NCBI GenBank assembly: GCA_027922465.2 | Contig: BQMF02000626.1 | Location: forward strand, 62,001-126,000 | DNA from: Turritopsis dohrnii | Lineage: Eukaryota > Cnidaria > Hydrozoa > Anthoathecata > Oceaniidae | DNA: 64,000 bases | Direction of reading: 5' to 3' | In this document: positions 34,105 through 47,200 of the stretch, in pieces | Position numbering within the stretch: the first letter of the stretch is position 1 | Layout: every line of letters starts with the position of its first letter | Position numbers and translations under genes: made by a program | Notes under the pieces: model-generated | Told to the model about the DNA's origin: nothing | The model's database searches: none | The model's input: the letters and a program-made list of their open reading frames with translations, nothing else

Positions 34105-36841
34105 CTAGGTAGGATAATGAAAATGGAAACTTATTGATGAAATAAAGACATACCAGAACCGTTTTACTGAACTTATTAATAAAGCACGTTGTAGACAACT
34201 TGACCAATACACAAATTTACTCAAAATATTTCCCTCTCTTTGAAGTTTCGAAATTTCTAGCACAATCAAAACCGTTCATCATCTTACGCAAGGATGTGAT
34301 GTGGAAGTAATACTCAGATGTAATGTGGATCGGACAAGACTCAACATTTCATAGATTATTCCTTCACAAAAGCTTTTGTTTTTAATCTTAATGACCGTCG
34401 TGTATCTACTGTACAACCTAAAGTATGTCACAATATTCAAAGTAGTATTCAAAAGTGTTTAAAAAATTGTTCCACCATCATATCTTCTGAACGACCCATT
34501 GGTTTGCCCTCAAACTTTATAACTTTCTTTGCAGGGCTACCACCACTGGTGCAGAAATGAAAGTTATAGCTTAAGTAGAAAAAAAGCTTTATTTTTTAAA
34601 TCGCAAATTTAACCGCTAAAAATCGCAAATTTTTCAACCAAAAATATATTCAAATATAGTGCTTTTGATTATCTAAAACATGCCAAAAGAAATTTTGAAA
34701 TCGGAAGTGGCTATCAAAAGTTATGAGGTAATTTGTTTCCACAGCCAATGATATTGAGACATACTTTAGTTAAGTATTCGTAATAAATTAATGAATAAAT
34801 AAATTTCTCTATTACTTGCAATCACGATTTCTTCTGTCATCGAACTAATTGCTAAGAAAATTTTAAGTGTCATTATGATAACGTGGCGATCCATCTTTCG
34901 CCACTGCCTCCACAGAACAAGAAAAATCCAAATTTATGTTAATTTTTAAGTAGATAAAATAATGTTTTCAATTTCTTAGCACCATCTTTTTTATAATTAT
35001 GAAACTGTTTAGAAACCAATAAAGATCTTATTTTAAAGTTCATAATTATCTAATCAAAACTTGATGATTTTTTCCTGTTTTCGTTTCGTTTGCAATCAAA
35101 ATGAATTATAAAGAACTTTCCATGAAATAATTCAAATTAATAATAATAATTTAAGATATTACATAAAAATATGACCACAAAATTATTGAAAATTGAAAAT
35201 TGAAATAATAATTTAGGAAAAACATGTTCATCAGAATGATAACATAAAGAAACTACCCAAACCGACTAACAATATTCTTTTTATTTTATTCAAGCTCAAC
35301 CCTTCCAAACTCGAACTTTCAATTGTGACTAACCACTGGACAATTCGAGAAGGAGTGGTTACTTTTGTTCTTTTGTCATAAAATCAACACAATTTGTAGT
35401 ATTAAAGCAATTTGTAATAAATTCAACGCCATTTATAATAAAAACGCTGACATAATTTGTATTAGAAAGCTGACGCAATTTGTAATAAAAAATATTGACG
35501 CAATAATAGGCAACGCAATTTGCAATAATGTAGTCAAACATGTGCTTTCACATTTCAATTATATGGCAATATCATCCTTTTGCATGTTTCTTGGCTGAAA
35601 TACCATGTTGAAAAATAAATTTCACCTAAAATAAGCCAACTGCCATGCGAAACATTACCTTTATAAAATTTGGCAGGGAAGTTTTTTTCTATATTTAGTA
35701 TTATTCAATTTCCGCGCTTTTAAGCGTAGGAAATTGTTTGATTTACACATTTTATGTATCTATCTATCTGTGTCACAGTTCTTTTTTTCCGTTTTCGGAA
35801 AGTCTGTTCGGATTTCGGATTGTTTGTTCGTTTAGAATAGTTAATGACGAACCCAAAAGTCTATGCCAAATGTAATACAAAAAGGCCACTTTCAATTTTA
35901 AATCATTAAAATATTAACTTTGTATACTCTTGAAATGGTTTTAGAAGTGATCTGAAAACTTTCTAATTCAATCTTTAACATTTCTGTTATCAAATCTGTA
36001 AAATATACACACAGAGCACGTGAAAGCTTTTCCAACCGATTTCGTTTATGTATTGAGGAGGAAGTTGTAGCGGTATCTTCGTAGAAGCTTTGAAGAAGAA
36101 TTTTAAGACTTCTTTCCTGTCCTTATACTATTGCAATCGAAATATTATCATGAGAACATTCCTAATAGAGGAAATATTGGTGTTTAGCTGACTTTGGGAA
36201 AAGTTTTTGAAAAAGAAGATGAGGATTTGATAATAAACAAAACTGTGCTGTGAAAAATCTTTGATTGCCGAAACGTCATAGTGAATTGAAAAGCAGTTGA
36301 GATTAAGTTTGATAAATGAAAGAAGGGGGTGATTTGGTCAATTCCAGACTGTATCAAATTATTAGTCACTGTACAATGCTTGGTCAAGTTATCACTGTAT
36401 GGGACTGATTTGTGAAAAAGATGATATTGTTCGAAATAATCAAGATTTTTTACCACTTCAAAGCACTTAATGGAGGCGCAATGATTTAGTTTCGGATAAT
36501 ATATAATGTCAAGAAAACAAACTTTGGATGATGATTAGAATCCAACCAATTATATACATACAGTGAGATCACTAAAGCCTTGTGAAAATTTGGATTGTAG
36601 TATGTTTGAAAAGAACATTGGAATACATACCCTAACAAAGTGTTATTGTGTTCTTTGTCTTTTCGTGCACATTTGTGTTATTTATAAACTCCATGAAAAG
36701 ATTCAAGTGGTAATGACAGCAGAATGTGGTGGATCTAGAGTGTAGTCGCAACTTGTGGAGAAACGCATTAACATAATTTGTGAATTAAATTGGTATTATC
36801 AATGGGATTATTTAAACGTTTTTCTTTTATGTTTGAATTGC
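34105..36841. other. Region with no recognisable gene
   Basis: AT-rich. It holds a degenerate tandem stretch at 35385-35535 in which GACGCAATTTGTAATAAA recurs about every 30-36 bases. A possible old coding fragment at 36180-36460 is full of stops in every frame. The 5' end of the receptor gene may lie here, but no convincing signal-peptide exon was found other than the alternative start at 34207. Confidence 0.4.
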
Positions 36842-37089
36842 TACTTTATTCGGAGAAACTTTCGTGAGAGAAACTTTCGCGAATTTTGGCGTTTTTCGCG
36901 AAAGTTTATCTCATTTTTCTTGTTTTTCAATAAATCCTATCCTAAATTATTTCAAAAAATTCTTCATTTGCGAAAGTTTATCTCCCGAAAATTAGACAAT
37001 TTCTTTATTCGCGAAAGTTTATTCAAAAAATTTCGCGAGTTTTTCAGCTCGCGGAAGTTTCTCTCTCGAAAGTTTCTCCGAATAAAGTA
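36842..37089. mobile_element. 248-bp MITE with TIRs of about 40 bp
   Basis: The ends TACTTTATTCGGAGAAACTT and its inverse are near-perfect for about 40 bp and continue as CGNGAGAGAAACTT(T/C)CGCG. The body repeats CGCGAAAGTTTAT. It is non-coding. No target duplication is certain. Confidence 0.8.
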
Positions 37090-40000
37090 ACACTCTCCTA
37101 CACAAGTTGTGGCTTACCTCTGGATCAGCCACTGGCAGGTTTAGAAGAAAAATAGATTTTCGTATTGTATGTTAAGTTGATTTAGGTTATATAGAATATA
37201 TTTTTTATAATTTTGTAATTCTGTTAACTGTCATGAATTAAAATCTTTGAAATGTCCAAGTTTTTCCTGCTCCTACTATTCCAAGTTATGAGCAATTTCA
37301 TGTAATGTTTACTTAAATACCAAATTCACGTATGTGGCAAAATTTAGAAGGTTTGCACAAAGAACAATTAGAAGGTCCTGATGTTAAATTTGGCAGTCAC
37401 TTTTGCAGATTTGATCATAAATGGACGATGTCTTCAGTTTTTAAACAAGTTTGACTTATTTTATTTGGTTATAATAGATTTAATAGTGTTGAGGTCAATA
37501 CAACTGTGAAATGATTTTGGTTCACTTCTTTCAAATATCATTTTATTCTTCATGTGAACCATTAAGTCATATTTTGGGAATTGTGATAGACCTGTTCTCA
37601 CATAACCAATAAGAATAGAATGGATAAAGTCATTCAGATATCTTGAAAATTAGGATAAAGCAATTTCCTCTAGGCGGCCTGATGTGGAAATTGTTCAAGC
37701 CATGAGGCTTCTAGTTTTAGTTTAGTTTACTGCTTCTTGACTGACTAGTAGCGCCGAACAAGAATACATGCTTTTCTTTTAATAAGCAAAACGTTTATAA
37801 GCATACCCAGCCTCAGTTTTGTCAAAAAATAAGCATATACTAAGCATATTCACGAGCCTGTGTTGTTCCTGCTAAGCATACCTTAGCTAATGTGACCTAT
37901 ACACATAAAATGTTATTTCTCTCTTCCTGTTTCCCCTTTATAGTTTACACTAGGTTGCTATAAAATTTATTTGTAAAGCAAATTGTTTGTAAAATGAAGC
38001 ATGTATATTTAAACTTCAACAAGAGTCCAGGAGGCCTGAAGGTCAGCGCTTTCGCCAAAATTGAAAAATTTTTGACTGTGAATCAAAATGGAAAAATCAC
38101 GTTTTTGTTCCAGGAAGGTCAAAATAGGAATTCATGAGTAATAACTGAAGTAATAGTCAAGTAATAGCGGGAATAAGACATTCAATGATAAAACCAAACA
38201 GACCTGGTCTCAAAATTGTGTCCAAATTGTGCAACAAAACTTAATTCAATAAAATGTTTAAGATACAAAGCCTATCAAACATTTATCAATGTTTCATCTA
38301 TGCTATCTAAGGACATCTTAACAAATGAAACAAATACGATTGGGTTTGAAGTGAATTGAATAAAATCAGATTGCGAATAAACACAGGTTTGCATTAAGAT
38401 CAAAAGAAGTTACCAAATCCTTAAAAAATCTTAGAGTATACCATAAGGGGATTTTTTTGTGTGGATTAATCTTTGCGACTTTTGCGAATTTTGGCCAAAT
38501 TTGCAAAAATAAATCCACGCAAAACATCAAGATATGAACAATTCGCAAAAAACAATCTACACAAAATTTGATGATTTTATTTGCTCATTTTATGGCTCTG
38601 TGTACCTTCCTATATTAACTATTTCCTTGTACTTATCAAGCACCAATTGGTTTTGCAATGTGGCAGGCATGGAAATGGTGGTTTTCGCTGCTACTTCTAA
38701 GCTATATATATATATATATATATAAACAATAAAAACAACAGCTTGTTTGGCTAACTATATTTCGTCATCTTACGTGACTTCATCAGGTTCGAACCAGTTT
38801 TTACAGTTAGTGGGAGCCATAGTGGGAGCCATTAATTTCAAGTTTATAATGACCCTAGGGGAGTTACTATTCTCTGGTTTATTTAACTGGGGAAGTCATC
38901 CCAGGGAGTCAAAAAAAATCTGCTACACCGAAGTAAGTAACGGAACAAACCTAACAATATCAACAAAACGAATATGAATATGAAAAGGGACTGCCTAGGC
39001 AAACACCAGACACCGCGGAGCAGGGTGGCTAATGTTTTTGTCGGTTTAGAGTTTTTTTACAGTTTTAGCTATTCTAGTCCAATAAAATTCGCAAATTTGA
39101 TGGTAGAAAATTGTTTATGAAATGGCGTTAGTTCAAGTTTACTTTTAAACATAAAAGTTAATATTTAGTATACGTTTAACAGTAACAGGTAACAGGGGTA
39201 ACAACATCCACTGGATCTGAAGTTTCTCGTCTTCAAGAACTCATCCATGAATGTAAGATGATGGAATATCTGGGTTATAAACGAGTGAATTTTTGATTAT
39301 CGCTGTTACATATGCTATTGTTTTGCAGTGGCACAAAAGAATATCTCTTTAGGCAGAGATTTACATGGCTCTGCTGCTTCCTCTGTCGCACAAAACTTCA
39401 CATATCTTCCTTCACTGACTAACATTGTTCATAAGTTGTGGAGGTAGCATACGAACTGTTCCAATACATTCTTTCGATTGGAAGATGAAAGAATCACCCA
39501 TTCGTTTGAATAAACAAATTTATGTTAACTTGGAATGGAATGCGCTCGTATAATCATTTCTACGGGAGGCATGCAAAGCAGGAAGGGCTTCACAACAATC
39601 GGTACCCAGCTCAAAGTTACTGCTTTCGATATCAAGCACTCGACGTTTATTGCGAGTTCCACTTTGGACCTAAATACGGTTCTTGCGGAAATGATTTTGG
39701 AAATCGGCATACGACGAAACATCACTATCCACCCCAGCTTTGCACACAGATGATTCATTTGAGTTGGCTGCATGCTGAACACAAAAACACTTTAGTGTCC
39801 GTTTCCTCCTGAGGTGTCTCAAGTCCAGGTGCTTCTTCGCAAGAAATCTAGAATATTTTTAAGTTTCAGCAATTTATCACAGCCATCGATTTTCGTGGTA
39901 TCATTGACTGCATACTTACCTTAAGGGAAGAAATTTTTTGGCCGTCAGCCAATTTTAATATTTGTGTTAAATTTGGCAGGAATTTAATTTGGCAGCTCGA

Positions 40001-40985
40001 GATTTTCTGTAAATTTGGGGGTTCACGATGTTTTTATATATTTGGCGCAGCTACAACCGAAAGAAAAAAAAATCGCGGGAATCAGGAATTGAGAAAGGCT
40101 TTATTAGATCAAAACAGAAGAAGAAAGTCGAAAAAAGAAAAACTGATGCTCGACATAAGACATCCGGAACTTTTTCAATTTGGAAACATGGCCAGAAAGG
40201 AAGAAAAGTGCTTGTAATGATATTAATAATGATTAATAGATTGAAAAAAAGTACAACAAAATCGGATTCCTACTGTCATTGTTTACAGTATATCTCCTGA
40301 TTATCAGAAAAAATATTTTAATTTGCAAGAAAAAAAAAATTTTAAAAATTGATTTGGCGCTCCATACAAAAAAAACTAAGTTTGATCACCTACATATCGA
40401 TACAAGTGACACTGACTTAATATGATGACGTCATTAGAACTGTGACGTCACCATATTTTATCAGTGATGAGGGATCCAAACACGAGCCACCGTATATCGA
40501 AAAGGCAAGAAACCCTGGGTACGAGGTTGAAACACGAGAACATTGAAATAATAATGATTCGCAGAATGTACTACTATAATAGCTGGCATATGATGTTAGG
40601 AGTGATTACATAACGATTTTTAATTTCATTGCAAAATTGAACAAAAAAATGCTCAATAGCTATGAAGGGAGGCTTTTTACAGGTAAATCTGCATGAAAAG
40701 TTTGCTTTCTAACCATACCAAATATGCTTTATTAGGATTTAGTTCCAGGTTGACCTATTTTTGGAACTAATTCTCCCAGACTGTAAATAGTAAATGTTCA
40801 CATTTGGTAATATTAATGCACATGTGAAAATACACTTTGTAAGAAAAAAATTTATCTTGCTAATTATGCACATAATTAAATACAATAATTAAAGGCGGCC
40901 TTTGATTTTCTGCGGTAAAAACTCAATAAAAAATTATCGGTTTGATCTCAAATTTTGTCACAAGACTGGGATGCAATAAATCCTT
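37090..40985. other. Region with no confident gene
   Basis: It includes a (TA)n run at 38703-38724. A possible plus-strand exon pair is at about 39197-39282 and 39331-39447 (SEVSRLQELIHECKMMEYL, then AQKNISLGRDLHG; the TTGCAG acceptor and the phase agree). At 39522-39812 three frames are open at once in a higher-GC stretch. None shows a recognisable domain, and I do not call a gene. Confidence 0.3.
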
Positions 40986-41730
40986 AAAGGCGGGCGCAAA
41001 CCGATCAAACATTTCATCCAACATGGGATTTTTTTGATGTTGGATGAAATGTTGGATCGGTTTGGGTAACTTATGTAGCAATTTTTCGGAAAAAAGGGAA
41101 AAAATGATGTTGGATGAAATATGTTCCAGAACATATTTTTCATCCAACATTTTTCGGAGAAAAAAGAGAAAAAGTGACGTTGGAGCGGTTTGGTATACTT
41201 TTCATCCAACATTTTGGTTTTTGAGGAAAAAAGAATATTTAAATTTAGAATTTCGAACGTTTTGAACACTTTTCGAACGTGCGACGTTCCAATGAATTTT
41301 TTTATTCATGTTTTTGTGAAGAAAATCATATTGATATCAGTTGGGATATCTTTCCCAAAACAAACTCAAAGTCAGTAGGGGCCATTCGAAACACCTCCCT
41401 AAAGCCGCAGCTATCTTCCATTCTGATTTCTTTAATTATGGTGGAAAAATATCCTTTTTCTTCACGACGTTTAACCCAATTTCTGGTTTTCCTGCGGGTT
41501 GGTTTCTCGTCATCAGAGTCAACCAGCTCGTTTAAAACCACTACCATCAATGCGCTGTCTGCCATTTTTAAAATACGAATGAATGAAATGTCTTTATGTT
41601 TCGCATGTTGAATGAAAGTCATACAAACGGAAAATTCGAATTCATCCAACATTCGAATTTTCATCCAACATTTCATCCAACATGACAAAAATATGTTGGA
41701 TGAAATGTTGGATCGGTTTGCGCCCTCCTT
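40986..41730. mobile_element. PIF/Harbinger-derived element with transposase N-terminus
   Basis: The ends GGGCGCAAACCGATC (left, about 40992) and GATCGGTTTGCGCCC (right) are inverted, followed inward by AACATTTCATCCAACAT. The flanks carry TTA on both sides (TCC-TTA-A and TCC-TTA-ACC), the target size of Harbinger elements. Many further copies of TTCATCCAACAT lie inside in both orientations. Confidence 0.7.
41326..41565 (-). pseudogene. Harbinger-type transposase, N-terminal fragment
   Basis: A 79-residue reading from a Met at 41565 contains KTRNWVKRREEKGYFSTIIK and GFREVFRMAPTDFEFVLGKI. This is the characteristic N-terminal part of PIF/Harbinger DDE transposases, which lies before the catalytic core. 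The DDE core is absent and the frame ends at 41326. Related, more decayed pieces (SDDERPCRGKTREWMKRR) occur on the minus strand at about 42200-42310 and 42990-43110. Confidence 0.7.
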
Positions 41731-41790
41731 AACCAATGGTCAAATTGCTTAGAAATTTGTAGGGAACATCAACATCTAATATAAAGCTTA

Positions 41791-42562
41791 GGTCAAACGT
41801 ATCCAACATTTGATCCAACATCGAAAATTTTCGGTGTTGGATGAAATGTTGGACACGTTTGACCAAAAGAAAAATTTGAAAAAGAAGAAAAAAATGTGTT
41901 GGATAAAAGTTTGATCGCGATCAAACTTTTCATCCAACATTTACAGCTTCATCGAACACATTTATCGTGTTGGATGCGTTTGACCACTTTTTCATCCAAC
42001 ACTATGTGAAAATGATGCCATTCTGTTGCAAACGAATGTAATTTCGAATGTTAAAACGTTCGAATTTCAATAAACAAGACCGCATTTTTGTATGTCAAAT
42101 CACATCACGAGTTTCAGTGCAAAAAAGATGAGCAACAAAGAAGAAGCCACGATGAGCGATAGCTCAGTGTTGATAGCGTCAATTCTGTTAAAGAGAAAGC
42201 CTTAAAAAATACCAAAACAAGAAAGGGAAAAAGTTGCTCCCAACTCGCTTCTTCTTTTCCATCCATTTTCTGTTTTTTTCCCCGCACGGCCTTTCGTCGT
42301 CAGAATCCAAAAGTTCTGATAAAAAAACAGGATAGAATATCTGCATGTCCGTCACCATCTTGAGTTTTGTTCGAAAGAGAGAATGAATGGACATGTTTTG
42401 TTTTAATAGAAGGAGAGAATGAATGAACATAGATGTTCGATGAAATGTTGCATGATCGTTTGACCGTCACGAAATTTTCATCCAACTTCCATCCAACATT
42501 CATCCAACAAACGTCCAACACGATGATGAAAATGTTGGATGAAATGTTGGACACGTTTGACC
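41791..42562. mobile_element. Harbinger-related TIR element, tandem copy 1
   Basis: Starts GGTCAAACGTATCCAACATT and ends GTTGGACACGTTTGACC. Nearly the same sequence follows in the next element. It contains a perfect 26-bp palindrome at 41905-41930 centred on TTTGATCGCGATCAAA. It is flanked by TAAAGCTTA on the left and TAAAACTTA on the right. Confidence 0.75.
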
Positions 42563-42571
42563 TAAAACTTA

Positions 42572-43324
42572 GGTCAAACGTGTCCAACATTTCATCCAAC
42601 CTCGAAAATTTTCGGTGTTGGATGAAATGTTTGACACGTTTGACCAAAAGAAAAATTTGAAAAAGAAGAAAAAAATGTGTTGGATGAAGCAAAAATGTGT
42701 TGGATAAAAGTTTGATCGCGATCAAACTTTTCATCCAACATTAACGGCTTGATCGAACACATTTTTCGTGTTGGATGCGTTTGACCACTTTTTCATCCAA
42801 CACTATGTGAAAATGAAGTCATGCTATAGCAAATGAATGTCATTTCGAATGTTAAAACGTTCGAATTTTAATAAACAAGACCGCATTTTTGTATGTCAAA
42901 TCACATCACGAGTTTCAGTGCAAAGACGAGCAACAAAGAAGAAGCCATGATGAGCGATAGCTCAGATGACAGCGTCAATTCTGTTAAAGGGAGAGCCTTC
43001 AAAAAATACCAAAACACGAAAAGGAAAAAGTTGCTCCCAACTCGCTCCTTCTTTTCATCCATTCTCTGGTTTTTCCCCGGCATGGCCTTTCGTCGTCAGA
43101 GAATCCAAACGTTCCGATAAAGTAACACCCATCTTGAGTTTGAGAGAATGAATGGACATGTTTTGTTTTTATAGGAGAGAATGAATGAACATAGATGTTC
43201 GATGAAATGTTGCATGATCGTTTGACCGTCACGAAATTTTCATCCAACTTCCATCCAACATTCATCCAACAAACGTCCAACACGATGATGAAAGTGTTGG
43301 ATGAAATGTTGGACACGTTTGACC
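42572..43324. mobile_element. Harbinger-related TIR element, tandem copy 2
   Basis: Same ends and internal order as the preceding element, separated from it by nine bases (TAAAACTTA). The 26-bp palindrome recurs at 42706-42731. On the right it is flanked by TAAACTTTA. A plus-strand frame (42893-43120) is the antisense of the transposase fragment. Confidence 0.75.
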
Positions 43325-43333
43325 TAAACTTTA

Positions 43334-44209
43334 GGAATTAAGAACACCTGATGGGGAATGACCTTCAAAATCTTACTTATTAATGATAGATAACATAGAG
43401 ATGACTTCATTTCATCTTACTTAGATCGCAGGGTAATGTCACAGAAAAGTAAAAGACGTCCCAATAGCAATACACCTTTCCCGAATTCAACTAAACAGTG
43501 AATGCCGAGTTAATGCTTAGTTATCAAGTTTCGCCTCGTTTCTATGTTTTTTATTGTTTTTCTAATTTCATAATGTTTTCAGTAAGTAATAGTTTCTCGT
43601 TCTTTCAGTTCCCCAGTGGAATAATTAGAAGTGATTAACAGTTTGAAAAAGAGGCGAAGCTTAGTGGCTAGGCTATAACACGGCGTTTAAACGGAAAGTC
43701 AGGGGACCAAGGCTTTTGTTCGAGATGATAGAGCGCCAAGTTCGACGAGAGTCGCCCGTAGTTTGTGTTTCTGAATTATGGGAACTGCGAAAAGAAACAA
43801 AACTCACGTTCAGCAAGAAATAAACAGTTATAACGTGTCTACTACAATTATGGATACTCCCAATATTTTCGGATTCAAGGTCCACGACAATTACAGAACG
43901 GTTTGCACTTAGCAGGATATTGTTATTTCTACAGAAAAGTAGATTTATCAATCAGAGGATTTTGTTTGTGAAGGAAGGCCAATCAAGTATCATAATTTAA
44001 GATGGCGTAAAAGAGAAACAAGCGCTCCGCACTCAATATTTCGACGAGGGTGAACTTAGGATCATCATCGTCTGTTAAAATGACGTCACTATCAGTGTTA
44101 GAGGAGCAAACAACAATACAGGCATCAGTATAAAGCCCCAAAAACATGGTCTTTGGATATCTTAAAATTTCTTGCATATTTTACAGAAAAATAATCAGAG
44201 ATGTTTTCC
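43334..44209. other. BMS1 downstream flank / 3' UTR side
   Basis: No gene is seen. The minus frames at 43673-43951 and 43983-44177 have no recognisable domain. An AATAAA on the minus strand near 43549-43554 is a possible but distant poly(A) signal for BMS1. Confidence 0.3.
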
Positions 44210-47200
44210 TCATTTGTCTCGTCTACTTGAAGCCCTTTCTTTCCTCTTTTCTTCCTGACCAAGGAGTCGATAAATTTTCTTTCTCTGCGCTTTGATTTTG
44301 GCATCACGATTTGCCTCGAGGTTCGCCATTTTTTTGACGAACTTCTGATGTTGTTCACGTCTCTTGTGTTTTTCTTTCAGTCGTTTCTCGCGGTTCGCAG
44401 CGAATATGCCTTTCATTAAACGAAGCGCCTAGATGGGTATAAACTCAAAATATAAGAATCACAACTTGACTCAGTTCCTCCTATGTTTGCCACACTTCCC
44501 TAAAAGATCTTTTTGCCAATGACGTCATTCTCGATACTTCTTCTCAGCTTCCAAAAAGGCATATTAACATAGTTTTCTTGTATCATCCCAGTCGGCAAAA
44601 TCGTCAAAAAGTCACTGTGACGGAGAGAATTTTTACTGAAATTGTGTGCATATTTATAAAGAAAGGCACTCCTTCGCAGATATTTTTTAACAAATGCGCC
44701 GGCTGGGATACCAGAACTTATCATCGGAAGTCACAAAGCCTTCTTATCTCCATGGTGATGTAAAAACGTCATTATAAGGCCAATAGGAAACCAGAAAAAA
44801 AAAAGTCCGAAAGTGATAGAATTAACATCAATCTTAACCCGAGCAACGATCGAAATTGTGACGTTAATTTGCTGACACTGCAAAAAATTTAGAAACTTAA
44901 TGCCTGTTACTTTTCAACGTAATTTTTCGTGTCAGATCTCACTCAAAAACTCAAAGTTTCAAAATTTCCTTCGGATTTTTAACTTAATGAAAGAAAACAA
45001 AACCAACAGCTTAGTGAAAATCCAGCAATCATGTTTTTATTCGTTTATTAAATTCTTGTGATTTTTTTTTTACGTTCCACGTTCATCTCGTTTAAGAACC
45101 ATAACAAAAGCGAAAACGGAAAAGCCAAGTGTGAATGAAATTAGATTTCACTCAGAACGGTTGATGTATAGTTGATATCGTCATAGTGATTAGGAGAACT
45201 GAAGACCAAAAGACCATAAAAAGATTAGCAACCAAGCTATTTCCATGCTACCTAAACCGTGCGATAAAAGAAAAACCCCAGGTCCTGCCTTCAAAATCAC
45301 ATGACAGCCTCATTTTCGATTTTCAAGCAACCGGATCTTCTCAGTGGGGGAATCTCCCTCCCTAAATCGGGAAATGTCCGCAGAAAATATTACACTTACT
45401 TTCTTCTCGTCAGTTTCCATGACAACCGCTCGTTTCTGCTCGTATGTTTTATTTTTTCGTTTTAATTCGTTTTTGGGTTTCGATTTAAACGGAAGTTCTT
45501 TCTGCAATTTTTTGGGGATCTGCAATGGGTTGAATGTCCGCACCGTTCGTTCAATCGGCTGAAACATGAAAACAAAAAAACCCTTTTTTTAACATTTAGT
45601 TCCTTATTTCACATGTTAAGTTTTAACATCGCACAAAAACATAATCCACATATAGCTCACAAACTGTTCAGTATAGATAAACTATACTATGCTTACGAGT
45701 GGCTTATCTTGCCTGCAGTGGATATAACAAGGAGTAGTAAGTGATACACTATTCATACCAACAAAACATTTTTAAGCAAAAGAGCTTAAAAAAATAACAT
45801 TAACTTTCGCAGCAGTGATTCCAACCCAAGAACTGATGTTGTTTATTCGAAGAGAAGTCTATCTGGGAAGGCAGTATATATCCTACCTTGTAAAGGGAGT
45901 TCTGCTTTGTATAGGGAGTTCTGCCTTGTACAGGGAGTTCTACCTTGTATAGGGAGTTCTGCCTTGTATAGGGAGTTCTGCCTTGTATAGGGAGTCCTAC
46001 CTTGTACAGGGAGTCCTACCTTGTATAAGGAGTTCTGCCTTGTATAGGGAGTGCTACCTTGTATAGGGAGTTCTGCCTTGTATAGGGAGTCCTACCTTGT
46101 ACAGGGAGTCCTACCTTGTATAGGGAGTCTTTATTTTGAGTTAGCTTTATATTTAAATCATTTCTCATTTGACCAACTGTCCTCATTCCCTTCCAGCTCA
46201 TTTTCTCGTTCTTGGCTAGTAATAAGGACTGGACCGGATTGTAGAGTTTCGGACAAGTCAATGGGAACCATGTTCGACAGAAGACGATGTCTGAAAGGAA
46301 ATGTTTAATAGCTTCATATCATTGTAGGCTATTCGTAATAAGAAACGACTTCCACTTGAAACTTTATCTGGCAAATTTCTCTCAGCGAAAGGTTTCGTGA
46401 TTTCACAGTGGGGAAAATCGTCATAAAGCAACTGCGATGAAGTGCATTCTCATTGAAAGAGTGTGTATCTTTCTAAAGAAATGCACTCCTTCGCAGTGAT
46501 ATTTCAACAAGTTTGCCCAGTGGGTTAAGGCCTGGTTATGTGATTTTCCCCGACCCGAGTTGCCTTAAAAAAGCTGATGCCACTTACAAAACTGGGCCGA
46601 GTCAGCACACAGTTAATTTTGAAATGTATTAAAGGATGTAGAAAACATAGAGGGATCAGTAACACGCACTTACCGCTCATTAAGATCTTATCTTCAAACG
46701 TGGCACGAAATGCACCTGGTGGAGCCTGAAATAAAAAATGTGAACATATTCGATGGGATGATGTTCATTGTATATTGAGTTCACTTGATATGTACCCCCA
46801 GTGGCCAAATCACGACGAAGGAGTGCATTTCTCTGGAAATGTACACACTATTTCAATAAGAATGCACTTCATCGCAGTTGCAAAAAAATATTTGCCCACA
46901 GGGTATTTCATTCTTCAAGGACACTTCTCCACATATCTGAAGTTGTATGGTACAACTGTTATCGCAAACGCCCCATACACCTCACTCTAAATTTTTACAT
47001 AGGCGATGTTTTGGTGCAAAAAGGTGTCAATAAAACCATTACAAGGCGTAACCGAACCTGTCCTTTATTTTAACACAATTTCGTGGAAGAGCAAGGGTAA
47101 CATCTGATGTTACGGCCCTACCTTCAATGCCTTCTTCACTTGTCCCCGTATACCGCTCACTGTTCGAATAGAAGCTCCTTCGAATTTCGTCACTTCCAAT

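Noticed and set aside
39522..39812. Gene in a stretch where three frames are open
   Set aside because: No domain, no clear splice context, and mutually exclusive frames. Openness follows from base composition.
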